Shown: piece by piece, positions 37,570-49,066 of the stretch
Position numbering within the stretch: the stretch's first letter is position 1
How the letters are laid out: each line of letters opens with the position of its first letter
Assembly: GCA_021234535.1 (NCBI GenBank)
Contig: CM037846.1
Coordinates: 16,008,150-16,072,149 of the forward strand
Origin: Stichopus chloronotus
Lineage: Eukaryota; Echinodermata; Holothuroidea; Aspidochirotida; Stichopodidae
DNA: 64,000 bases
Reading direction: 5' to 3'
Program-made: the position numbers and the translations under genes
Notes under the pieces: generated by a model
Seen by the model: the letters and a program-made list of their open reading frames with translations, nothing else
Database searches by the model: none
What the model was told of the DNA's origin: nothing

Positions 37570-38720
37570 GATTACAAGTGTGCAGAAAAAGCAGGAGGAT
37601 AAGATTATGTTTGATCCTGAGTTCCTTATCAAATGTACACACAGGGTTGTTCAAGGACAGAATACAGCATTCAATGAATGAAATTGATGGTAACCACTCT
37701 GAAAAGCTATGGAAATGGCATAAAGGCAGTAAACAACAGAATGGTTCTTATTTCAGGGAGTACCACACAACCACTAGACAAATATGCAACAGTTCAGGTC
37801 TCAAGGTATCAAAACATACTTCTCTAAGTTGTAGCTCTTTGATCGGTATCAGGAGTTGAAATATTTAGTGAGACAAATCACTGTATTTTCAAACACCTTA
37901 CAAACGTATTACCACATTACATCATCAATGACCAGCTGTTTCAATCAACTGAATATTCATTACTAGTATATTTTCCCACCGGCTCGTTCAAAGGAGTGCA
38001 CCGTCGAGAAGTGACAAGTATGCATCTAGAAAAAGCTGGTTTTTACTCAGAGGTTGCAGAGTGAAGCCCCAAAAGGCAATCTGTTAGAATTGTGTTTCTG
38101 TCTATTAATAACACTTTTGAGATACACCTTTTCAAAGGTTGATTGAAATGCAAGCATGACGACGTGGAGTGTCGCACAGTGTCCGTTGTTAGGCCTCGAT
38201 ATATTTTGCCTCTTAATTCCTTGCCATCTGGCTTACGCATTGGTAAGTGTTATAAATATTTTCAACAAAGCAAATATACACTCCCAAAATAAAGCTGTCT
38301 GGACATCAAATTTGTAACTGTCTTTGAAACAAAGACTACTGTAAGTAAATGAAGACTACTGTACAGTAAGTAAACAAAGGAAAACATTAAAGGCAGATAT
38401 CATGTGAGGTCCTCCCTTCACTTCACAAATTTGCACAGCTGGTACTTGCTCACTAATGATGCAACAGTAAAACAGAAATTTGTTTACACAATGGTCAATA
38501 TTTGATGGATTTGGATGGAAATTGTTCCTATTTTCAACATTTTTAATGATCAACTCTGTCAATACTCCAAAATGTGTTTTTACATGTCATATGCACTTTC
38601 ACTGTCAGCTACTACAATATCGCATTTTACACTTTTTGTCTTTATGTTATAAGACTTTGAAATCATATGGTAGCATTATCTGCATGGTGCAATTAGAAGA
38701 CATACTGTACTTCACTTTTC
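37570..38720. mobile_element. R1 copy in + orientation interrupted by a second R1 copy in - orientation
   Basis: The + part (37570 to about 38010) follows R1 from about 4880 to 5325, and resumes at about 38602 with CTACAATATCGCATTTTACA, matching R1 at about 5341. Between them, about 38010-38600, lies R1 reversed: its left-end type sequence is at the right border (GTGAAAGTGCATATGACATG on the - strand) and its right-end type sequence at the left border. The inner copy lacks the middle of R1, as does the copy at 41873. Confidence 0.65.
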
Positions 38721-38724
38721 AGAC

Positions 38725-40950
38725 ATGACATCTTCATTGTTTTTACCTTACACGTACACCCAGAGTCACTTTCAGGTTGAAGTGTCATGCAGCACAGTCA
38801 ATCTGCAACACCTGCTATGGAAGACATCTCCTAAACTTTGGTAACATACTTGCCATGACAAAAAAAGGAGTTTGAATATTATGGAAATTTGTTACCGTTG
38901 TATGTCTTTACTACTATTATATTGCAGCCACCACTTCTACTACTGCAAGTGAATTACTAGTAAGATCCAGAAGTTTGCAGCATTCCACAACCAACAAGAC
39001 ATGAATTTTACAAAATTTGCACCACCCATCACTGAAGGCTCTGAACAAAGCAATATGTTTTTCTCGAGTGATGTGTTTTGAGTCGAGCAACATCTATATA
39101 CAGTATGTAACAAGGGCCTTGATTTGGGGGGAGACATGTCCCCTAAACTTTTTTGAGGGGACAGGACACTAACACATTTGTCGCCCCATCACTTTTCAGA
39201 ACCTGAAATAAAAAATATACCCGCAATATACATTATTCTTAGCGGAAGTGTAAATTTACTTACGTTCTAAAAATAAACAAATTTAGCAGAAATTAACAGG
39301 ACCAGAGAGACCAAGAAGTGCCATTTCCTGTGATATGAGAGCATTTTTATCACTTTTTTTTCTGTGTGCTATGCAAGTCTATGTAGAGAAAGTATACAAC
39401 CTTAATGGAGTCATTACTTTCCCCATTTCCATCCTTTGCTCAAAGTCTACGTACACTAGTGGCAGGGGAACAGGGAGCCCTCAGGTCCACAGTTGTAGCT
39501 TACATAATTCTGCTTTCTTTTTGATAAAACTAAAACTAACCCTCAGTTGTAGCTAATCAGCAAAATAGGTAAGGGGGTTTGCGGCTATGAGCTGTGGATA
39601 TAACTACTACGCACAACGTTAAAGTATTTCCAATTTCTGTTACGAATGCAAATGGTGGACAAACTCCATTAGTGTTAGCCTTAATGTACCTATGCAGCTG
39701 CAACTGCTTTACCATTTTGATATGCAAGGAACCGCAAACCTAAGGCACACCCCGGACACCATGTAGACTTGCTGGTACACAATTTCTCATGCTCATTACA
39801 GGGAACACAAAGGCTGGCGGAAAACCAGATTTTCAGTCATGTTTCTAGGGAAACTGACCAAGGTTTTCAACACTGATGGGCTGCAACATTTGCCAAGTGC
39901 TCAAAACATTAAAGAGGATGCATAGTTCAATTACGTGACTTTTAAATGACTTATTATCTCAAGCCATCTAATGTATTTTTTTATAGATGGAATTTCCTCA
40001 TGATTGAGATATTGCAAACATTAGATCCCTATTAAAAGACTGGCTACATGCAGCTTAGAACATATGGGAAGTGCTGTTTCCAGCCATCTGGGGAGGTTTG
40101 CAAAGCTAAAAATTTCCTTTTATGCTCCGTGCCAACCGATGGTGGCGCTCCGCTCAGATAGTAGGGCAAGCGGATGTCTCCTCCACATTCTTTTTTGTTT
40201 CACCAACTTACGTCATGGCTTACGCCACTTTTAGGGGGAAAAAATTAGGCCAGCGGATGTCCCTCTGACTTTCAATATCAAATTGCGATGATGCAAGATA
40301 TGTAAATTGTTCATTGATTCCTGGATTACTACAGTATTTCATTAAAAGCACTCATCCCTTACAGTGTGTAATTACAGCATACAATGAGTCACTGATGCAT
40401 ACCACCTGGAGGTCCTCTGCAATGCTGACGATTTAGTACAAAAGAAGAAAAAAATCCTACTTGAGAGATTCGTAAATGTGGCAGTTACCAACATCGTACA
40501 GTGATAAATGAAAATGTCAAGTGCTCAGTGTTGTACAAAATACTGTACTTACAGTACCTGTTGCCCTATCTCAAAAATCCTGACCAAATGCACGCAGGAA
40601 TGTGCATGAACACCTGAAAATGGTGCTGAGCTAAGGGTTGTAGAAATCAGGCATAAAATATCCAATAGTTACTATGACAGGGCTTTGCAACTGGGAATTT
40701 CGAATCCAGCGCAGGGAAAAAATCCACTTCAGACTATTTTCCAACTAAATCCAGGGTGGTAATAACACTGCATACATGTATCAAAGGTTGACAATTCTTG
40801 GCGATAGAAACTTACTAAAACTTGATGAAAAGGAGGTCAAATTCCATAAAATATACTATAAAAGTGATATTTAAAGGTTTCTAACTTTGCAACAGTCACA
40901 AATGTATGTGCTGCTTTTCAAGCCAAATGTGTTTCAAGATCATCACACAT
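38725..40950. other. No assignable gene
   Basis: AT-rich DNA without recognised features; short frames only. Confidence 0.5.
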
Positions 40951-40962
40951 GTTGACCTGTAG

Positions 40963-41221
40963 CAGTGTTCACGTTAAGGCACCGGGTTGTGTGAATTAGG
41001 CATTTGTCCCCTGAATCCTGCACAAAGATAAATCTTACGCGAGAAAATCCCGCACACTTTTCCACAGCTGAGGTCACTGCTACAGTTTTAAATACACACA
41101 ATAAAAGTTCAATAGAATCTTTACCAAGTGACAAATCGTTCCTCGATTTTGAAAATTCCTCCCAAAAATTGTTTTTGGCAGTGATTTCCCTCCCAGGTCC
41201 AATTTCTTTGCATGAACACTG
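40963..41221. mobile_element. R5 hAT-type MITE, 259 bp
   Basis: The ends are CAGTGTTCACG and, inverted, CAGTGTTCATG. The flanking 8-mers ACCTGTAG (40955-40962) and GCCTGCAG (41222-41229) differ by two transitions, consistent with an aged hAT duplication. A second, inverted copy is in CAPN7 intron 5 at about 54223-54477. Confidence 0.75.
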
Positions 41222-41872
41222 GCCTGCAGACACATCTCTTGGAAATTTTGGACAAAAACTTCAACTGCCGTATATTGTACTTTAATATAATCCAACATAA
41301 ACATTTCTACGAAAACTTCAGTACAAAGTCTTCAACTGTTCACAATCAACAGAGACTCTGTCAGAGCAGGTAAAGGAGAAATTTATCCCCCTTTCCATAA
41401 GAAAGGGAAAAGGTCCCCTCTCCATTCATTTCCATAAAAATACCAATCTTGGTTTGTTACTTAAGAAGAGGGCACTTTCAACTTACATGTCCCTTAAAAC
41501 CATTCAAAGTGCACTGTAACCTTATACATAGTACAGTACCAGCCTTAAAACAAATGAAAAACACTTGTAATTGTCACCAAGAACAACATAAATTTGGAAT
41601 CATGGTATAGCAGAAATAAATCTCTTCCCCCACCTTCTTCTGGCAGAATATATGACTAGCACACATTTTACAAAAGTTGCAGGGCAAAAAATATGTGACA
41701 ATGACATTTCTAAATGTTTTTTTCTTTGAATATTCTTTCACCTGGATGGATTTTTGCTTGTTGTGTAAACTTGCACAATACATGTCAGCCCACCATTTAT
41801 TTATTCTATACTTATTTATCCATCAAATCCCACTGTGTGTAATTTCAGGAATTGAATGATCCGCAATCTTAA

Positions 41873-42615
41873 AGGCCGTGTAACATGAAAATGAGAGTAT
41901 TGGATGCATTAATCATTGGAAATGTTAAAAACAGCCACACATTCCATCAAAATCCAAAGATTGACAATTTTACAGGCAAATTACTGTAGTATCTCACAGT
42001 TGCATCATGGATAAACATTAGCTAAATATGCAAATTAGTGACATAACAAGATGGACTCCTATGATGTGTCTTATGTACATCCTTAACCTTAATTTGATGG
42101 ACATTTGAAAATTTTATATACCCAAGGGGTTTTATTTTGAAAGCACGTTTTTCTCCAAAAATATTGATATCACTTATCAATGTGAAACTCAGTAATTAAG
42201 CAATTAAGACGCAATAAACAGACTTAACAAAAGAAATATTGACACTGCCCAACACTCGCCGTCATCTGTTTTGCATTTTTATCACACTTTGAAAAGTCAT
42301 AATATCTCAAAAACGGTAATGGATCTAAACGAAATTCCACCGTATTATCACTCAGGGTTTTACTTGCAATTTCTGTATGAAGCTACAATCTTGGACAAAA
42401 TTGTTGGGACACTTTGTCGTATGTTGCAAATACAATACTGAATTTTAGGTGAGAGGATAACATGAAACCCCACGCCCCTTTCCAATGTTGCGCTGTAGAA
42501 GTGAATGTACCCTTTGAACAGCAATCCTATAGCCAACATTGAACAGGGGCGCGGGGTGTCCCAAGGTTTTTTGTCCAAGATTGTAGCTCTTTCCTACATA
42601 CATGTCACATAACCT
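41873..42615 (+). mobile_element. R1 element, internally deleted copy carrying a nested MITE
   Basis: TTAA flanks both sides (41869-41872 and 42616-42619). The ends are AGGCCGTGTAACATG and CATGTCACATAACCT. It matches R1 at 4516 over both flanks but lacks about 600 bp of its middle. A 198-bp MITE (42386-42583) sits near its right end. Without that insertion the copy is about 543 bp. Confidence 0.85.
42386..42583. mobile_element. Tc1/mariner-like MITE, 198 bp, nested in R1
   Basis: TA dinucleotides flank it (42384-42385 and 42584-42585). The ends CAATCTTGGACAAAATTGTT and, inverted, CAATCTTGGACAAAAAACCT share 15 bp exactly, and a second block TTGGGACAC is also shared. Removing it and one TA restores alignment with the other R1 copy at 5700-5730, so that copy shows the empty site. 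Confidence 0.85.
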
Positions 42616-42619
42616 TTAA

Positions 42620-44380
42620 AGAGTTCATTAACGTGCCATTGTGTAATGTTTTCAGCAGCTGTACCTACTTTGCTCATGTTTGTCCTGGATTACCACATCT
42701 GTTCAAGTGACGTACGTTGCGTGGCCAGATACCTTTGTCCTTGCTACGTACGGATAAACCAACTTAGGTTTTTAAGAAAATTGAGCACTTGGAACTCCTG
42801 TGTGCATTTTAACACAAGTTTTACTCTCTCTCTTAAGATGCAAACTAATTAAATGTGACAAATACAGTACTGTACATCATACTTAGCCAATTTCCCCATT
42901 TAGCTAGACAATATTATGTGTCTCAGATTACTTTAGATCAGAGTATGGAATTCATGTTACACAGGACAGGCATCACCTTCAGGACCCTCATATCCTTGTT
43001 TTGAGCTGCAAGATAGAGAAAGCACACAAAGCAGTGCTAACCATTTTGCCTTTTGCCATGAACCTGGTGGTTTCAACAAATTTATCTGGAAGTGTGTGTC
43101 TTACAGGCCTCTAAACATGAGAGCTACTACATTTCAACTTGACAACAGGCACAGTGTATGTCTCATTACTTCCTCTGCAATCAGCTTCTGTATGATGAAT
43201 CCATTGCAGTAATATTTCATTTGTTGAACTTCACATAACAATGATTCTGGCATAACATCATGCAGTAAATTTTAGCTTTGGAATATTTTCTTCCTATGGT
43301 AAAAACATCAACTTATACGCACAGATTTAGCACACAAAGAAACTAAAAATTTTACTCCAAATTACCTGGTTAAATACTGAGGTGTTTTGGCACCTGCAAA
43401 TATCCGTATTTCATTTAACATTCATGTTGTATACAGTGAGGACAAAGACACTGCATCAGTGCGATCTGCAAAGTCCTCATAAATTCACATATCTAATGTC
43501 ACACGTTGAAGGTGAAAAAAGGTAAAATAGCTAGAAATATTCCTCCAAACAGCCTTTTCATGAGTTAAGACTTTGTGAAATTTGTATACAGTATTTCTTT
43601 CTGTAATACTCCAAGTACTACAGTATATGGTAAAAATGTAAAATCAACAAACCATACTAACATCTTTTAAAATACTGAAGCATCAAAGCAAAATTCACAT
43701 GCTGAGTACACCCCAAGGACTGTATATTATTCTTCTCCCAACTTTTGTGTTTCCTCAAATATACCACTGTTTGCAGACAATTTAATGCTACTGTATGTTG
43801 TCAGACTGATTCTTCCAATGACTGTATTAGCCTCCAACTTGTTGCTACTGCAAATTGTCCCCGTGGCAGATGAAATTTAATACTTCCAAATGTTTTGCAA
43901 TGATGATGACTCCTAAAAAGAGGCCAATTTGCTTTATCTACTTCATGGGTGATTCTGCACTAAGGAAGTTAGACACCAACCCTATCTTGGTGTTGAACAG
44001 TCAATTATAAGACCTCTCTTGGTCTAAACCAAATGCCAAACTGTCAACTTACAAAAAGTAAGAATTTACATACTAGATCTCCCCCCCCCCCCCCTTATGC
44101 TCCAAAGCACACTATCCCTTAAACTGAATAAGGACTGTTTACATGCACTCACTCTATCCATGCACCATACCCTTGTGAAATCATCTTCCACTGAAGCTAA
44201 AATCTGCCCCTGTTTCGGTCTCCATCAAGCAGGTGCTGAGTAATTACCTTTAATTCAGTCCAAAATGGACCACATATCAACTGTTCTTTCGGTTTAACTT
44301 GTGCGGAATACAATCAAGATCAGCTAGCATCTACAGGCTTAGGTCCACTAAGCTAATACTTAGGTTTAAAGGAAGTAACT
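42620..44380. other. No assignable gene
   Basis: AT-rich DNA; a poly-C tract is at about 44081-44095. Confidence 0.5.
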
Positions 44381-44384
44381 CATC

Positions 44385-44592
44385 ACCGCAAGCTATATTT
44401 TTGGCTTCCAGATAGCAGAATTTGACAGACAACAAATTCGAAAGAAGCAGCATAGCTCATATTACATAGTGAACACAAGGATCCATTGTTTTGATTACAA
44501 ATGTGGAGAAATTTTAGCTATGAGAGGAACTAGACATAGATGTTTGGGAGAACTGAAACTGTCTTGGGTGATGAGTTTTTGTCTTTGAGTAT
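44385..44592 (+). repeat. R4 interspersed repeat, copy 2
   Basis: It matches 11310-11575 in order: AAGCTATATTTTTGGC, ACAAATTCGAAAGAAGCAG, GGATCCATTGTTTTGATTAC and GGTGATGAGTTTTTGTCTTT. Confidence 0.7.
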
Positions 44593-45438
44593 GATGATCT
44601 TATGCCAGCCCACCCTATCTACAAAAGCTACACAGTTCTTTAATGATAATTCGCCTGCACAAAACTGAGTCTTCTGGCGTATGCCTAGGTCTAACATAAT
44701 TTGACTGTAACAAGAACTCTGCCATTGGACAGGGCACGGTATACAAAAGGTGTGTAAGTATGAGAAACTCAAACACTAAAGAGCATGAGCATCTGTGTGG
44801 AACTGTGACTTATTCAACTGCAGCCACCCCTCAGACGAAAGAATTAAGAATAAGATAAGTGAAACATTTGCATGATAATACAAAAAATGTGTGAATAGCT
44901 AGTTGAAACACGGACGTAACATAATAGTTATCACGCAAGCAAGAAAGAACTAAACAGGCTATCTTACACAAAAGAACAAAGATTCGCAATTGACAATATT
45001 AAACTGACCGTGCACGGTTACTACTGTGGTAGTGTTACTGTTGGTGTTACTAGTATTAAACTTAGTCTCGCCACTGGCCTGCCAAGTAGTAATACCATTG
45101 CACGACAGGTGGTATTCTGGTAGGACTTGAGCCCACTCTCAGTCCCTAGTTTAGACTTTGATGTATACACACGCCTAGGTTATATGCTTGGCTGACTTCT
45201 AAAGCATAATCCCTCCAAATTTTAGTTGGCAAATATAGGCCTAGGGTACATCCGTTCATTAGGCCTAACTTGGACATAGGCTGACGTTGTAATGTAAGGC
45301 TATGCTAGTTTCATCGACGTTAACTAACTGTCGAATGTCAAGTTTACTGTAAATAAACAGTACCACAGTAACGCATTATTTGAAGAACCAAAAACGACAA
45401 GGGTGATATGAAGTCCAACGTTACATGGCTTAACTTAC

Positions 45439-45600
45439 AAAATCCAAGCAGGAACCAGACGGGAGGAGAACGATTCCGATTAACCATCGACAGCAATTTT
45501 CTTCTTTGGTTCCAGTAACCATAAAACAACGTACCGGTACCAGTCACACACAGTGCACCGCACTCAATTACTGTAGTACCTGAGCTGAACTTGTCTCACT
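45439..45600 (-). other. Possible untranslated first exon and promoter of the type II membrane protein gene
   Basis: On the - strand a strong donor (TTT followed by GTAAGTTAAG) ends a short segment at 45439. The DNA to its right (45440-45660) is richer in GC and CpG, including CAGCGCAGCGCG near 45635, as expected near a promoter. The coding exon at 31184 begins with an acceptor, so an upstream exon must exist. This is the best-looking candidate seen, implying a 14-kb first intron. No transcript evidence is available and other positions are possible. Confidence 0.3.
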
Positions 45601-45659
45601 AGCACAGAACTTCCAAGTTGCAGTAGCATCATGCAGCGCAGCGCGTTGCATGGACAATA

Positions 45660-47040
45660 ATGCAATTGCAAAGTACTGTTATTATTGATGTACCACCGTT
45701 TTAATAGAGGGCGTTATCTAGCACAATACTTGAAGAAACCATGGAAGACTTTCACAGGGAATCGGTTACTATTGAGAAGTTTCCTGCAACTGTGTCCGTT
45801 TTGAATCGGTTGAAAGAAAACATGCCCCGTGAATACCATTGAAGCACTATCGAATCCATAGGCAGGGGAAGGATGTCCAACAATTCCCAAAAGATGGGCC
45901 AAAATTGTTTCAAAAAATTCTCTGAATATTGAAGGAATGTATAGCACTATTAGAAAAGTAACCTCGCAATTGCACACATTTTTTTTTTACCAAATCGCAC
46001 TTCAGGACAGTGGGGGGGGGGGGGGAGGGGGCGAGAACACTTTCCCTAGAAACCTTTTTGGTTTTTTTTTAGGGGGACCCACAAAAGGCTGAAGGACGCC
46101 TACGGAGCGTGGCAAAAGGATTTCCGGCAATCTAGTGGGTATTTTTATCAAAACATTTTCAGGTACGACCATAGCGACTCTAGGCCGTTCATATAACATT
46201 GGCGCCGATTGAAGCTCACACCCAGTAAAGATGGTCCTCTATCAGTTAAAGCAAGTGTTCCACAGGAAAGGAAAAAAAATACCAGTTTGAATTGTTAGTA
46301 TCTCAGTCTAGCATACTTTGTGATATAAAAAAGATGACAACTATTGGACGCCATGTTTTGTCCAAGGTCATCTGGTAATTGAGAAATTCCTCAAGAAATG
46401 TGAAATATCATTCGAATATGAAGTTCAGTTCAGAAACGACGATAGTCGGAAAATTTACAGTATGCAATTATATCTCGGCAAAGATTACAAATGATTTAAG
46501 TAATTCGGCTATTCCTCTTAACTGAGAAGGTGACAACTTAGGGCCCATCATGGGGTCGAGAGGTAAAGATTCTGGAGGGTCCAGGGGGCAAGACACCCGG
46601 AAAATCTGAGCTTTTATCATATCACTGGGTGGAAAATTAAGTCTTAGAATAAGTATACTGCAAGCATGAAATATTACGACCCATAATGTGGTCCAGACGC
46701 AAAACGCCCCCCCCCCCTCCCCTTCTTCTTGGTGCCGCCACTGTGCACCTGACATGTGTGCAAAGGTTTTATGCAAATATCGTTCTTTCTATCGGTATGT
46801 AATAAAAAGGATCGCGATCTAGAATAATTATATTGGAATCATTTTGCATATATACCCATTGAGCCTACTCATTTACCGTTTCAATCTTCTAAACAAGCAA
46901 TTTCTCAATAGCATAAAGGAGTCTTTTGTTTTGCTTGTCTTTCTATACAATGCAGGAAAAATTTACAAAACAACCTCGTTTTTTATAAAAGGATTATTGA
47001 GAAAGATAGTACTGCACAGATTGGCCATAGCTCTGGGCTA
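45660..47040. other. Intergenic DNA with probable transposon remnants
   Basis: A poly-G tract (about 46011-46030) next to CAGTGGGG, and an inverted GCCGCCACTG end with a C-run near 46700-46743, look like the GC-rich ends of decayed DNA transposons. No duplications were resolved. Confidence 0.35.
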
Positions 47041-47049
47041 TATGTATGC

Positions 47050-47255
47050 ATACGTATAGCCCATACTTAACTTATACAGGTCTAACCCACATTACCCATA
47101 TATACCTCCCAGACCATGTAAACGACAACTAGTTCCCATATGGTTAACCTTGGTTGGTTCCTCTCATCCCGTCTGGGATCCATGTGGATTGCCCATCTGG
47201 GTCCCATATGTCAGCCCAGTCATACCCATCTGGTGCCCATCTGGGTCCCAGACTA
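47050..47255. repeat. Degenerate tandem repeat, CCCATCTGGGTCCCATA type
   Basis: Units of about 15-18 bp such as CCCATCTGGGTCCCATATG, CCCATCTGGTG and CCCATCTGGGTCCCAGAC recur with decay towards the left. Confidence 0.75.
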
Positions 47256-47259
47256 GGTA

Positions 47260-48399
47260 TTGTATGATATTTTTCTCATCACGGTAGCTATCATATATAC
47301 AAAAATTACCAGTACAAAAAGTAGCTCTAACTTTGTTATGCAATCGTCGACTGTTGTATTCAAATTAAGTGAAAAACTGTAATAGTCAGAGAGTAAAAAC
47401 TGTTACCTCTTCTGGAACTGTAATGTCTCGGGAGAAACTGACACGAATAGTTGCAAAATATTACACCAGCTCTTTTCTAAGGTTACTCGGTAGTTGAAAT
47501 TTCTCAACAAAAAAAAAAACAAAAACTGTTATCGTTAGGAAGTAAAAACTGTTGAGTTAACTTTTTTTTCTGGAAATTACAATAGTAAAAGATATCCTAG
47601 ATAATAGCAATTGAAATTATTACCATTTCCTATAGAATAACGTTTTCCTCCTTACTTGAAAAATTCCTGGCATGAGATCCCTATTTCAAGGCTGGTATAT
47701 GCACTGCATGGGGCGAAGTGATTGGGACGAATTTGCAAGGGGCGAAACAAGCGGCTACTAAAGGAAAAGAAAAATACACCCTCGATCGTACATACAGTAT
47801 AGTCATATACCCACTGACAGATCCAGTGGAGCCAACGGGGACCATGGTCCCACTCAAATGTGGCGGGGTCAAATAAGATTCGTAGAATTTATACCACGGA
47901 AAACAAAATTTTCGTAGGAGAAAATTTGCGTCACAACTGCATAGATTTGTTGCACCAAATCGCATCGGAAGATATTCCGTTGGACTGAGATAAATTTTCA
48001 CAACTTGAAGGGGAGGGGACAACGACCTCCTCTTAGACCCACCAGTCTGGCCCCTTCCGAGCAAAGGACTTGGATCAGATAGTGATCATGCCTTTTCGAT
48101 TATCAAATACACGTCTTCATACTGCAAATTTCACTTGCAAATTTCACTTGGGCACAGGCAATGGATGCATGTGGATACTGATTTCTTCAAAGTACGGGCA
48201 GTCAAGTATGTACCACATTAATGGCAATTCATCATAAAACTGTTCCAGGTGCAATTACTGACCAAGTAATCCGACTTCCTAACAAATGACAAGAGTGGCC
48301 TAAAACCATAGAGATACAGATAACCATCGAAATCCTATACTTTTAAGAATTTCGATTTTTAGAAGACAAACACATTAGTTTTAAGCGATGACATAATGG
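47260..48399. other. Intergenic DNA, no gene
   Basis: A 127-codon - strand open frame (47681-48064) lacks any recognised motif. The sequence around 47815-47870 resembles the GC-rich end of a decayed DNA element. Confidence 0.4.
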
Positions 48400-48913
48400 G
48401 AATACCCTCGGTACGTCATACCAACATGGCCGCCCCCTGTTGCTCTATGTCAATAACTACTTGTGGAATTTTGTTGTCTTTATGTTTATCTTGCCAGGCA
48501 CATCGTACATAGAAAGAAGTTGTGTTCCCTTCGAAAAACTGCTCAAGTTATACGGTCTTTCCAAACAGCTTTCAGCTGTTTCTTTCTCTTATCTGGAAAA
48601 TGAATTATGACTGAACTTTGTGTGTGGCACTGCGCTACGACGCTACGAAGTACGATAGGTCGAAAAGCCGTTCAATAATAATACGGTACTGTAACTCGTT
48701 ACTACAGCACAGTACCAGCCTAGCCATTAACTTGACGTGTCTGACGTTCTTTATAATCTCGTTAGTGCCCAAACTTGACCATAGCTCATGAAACATTTAA
48801 TCGCAATAAACGGCAGGACCTTTCAGTCGGACAGATTATATGACGATCCTAGCCATATGTAGCCAGCCATACACTGCGGTGAAGCTGTACTAATACTATC
48901 TTAGCCAAGAGTC
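48400..48913 (+). promoter_or_regulatory. Presumed CAPN7 promoter and 5' UTR region
   Basis: This is the stretch directly upstream of the CAPN7 start codon. It has more CpG than the surrounding DNA (for example around 48630-48670), no obvious TATA box near the ATG, and an AACATGGCC motif at about 48423 resembling a YY1 site. The transcription start cannot be placed from sequence alone. Confidence 0.3.
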
Positions 48914-49066
48914 ATGGATTACTATTCAAGCAATGAACAAGGAATACCCACACTACATGACAACACACATGCTGATGGTCTTCTGAGAGATGCAAAAGAG
49001 TTTGCAGTTTTAGCAACTCATTATGATGGAGAACAACAGTACAAAACAGCTTTATTTTATTATGTG
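48914..49066 (+). CDS. CAPN7: CAPN7 exon 1 (start codon, first half of MIT 1)
   Basis: It encodes 51 residues starting MDYYSSNEQG and ending ALFYYV, in phase 0, followed by the donor GTAAGTGG. The stretch LLRDAKEFAVLATHYDGEQQ aligns with the start of human calpain-7. The ATG has G at +4, and the protein begins about 20 residues upstream of the family's conserved start, so a short N-terminal extension is predicted. Choice of this ATG is likely but not proven. Confidence 0.92.

Noticed and set aside
40690..40730. TTCGAATCC resembling a tRNA B box
   Set aside because: No A box at the right distance and no cloverleaf arms could be paired.
41004..41285. 93-codon and 96-codon frames on opposite strands
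   Set aside because: They overlap the 259-bp R5 MITE, which explains the sequence without coding.
47681..48064. 127-codon - strand open frame
   Set aside because: Sits in DNA resembling a decayed transposon end; no conserved motif.
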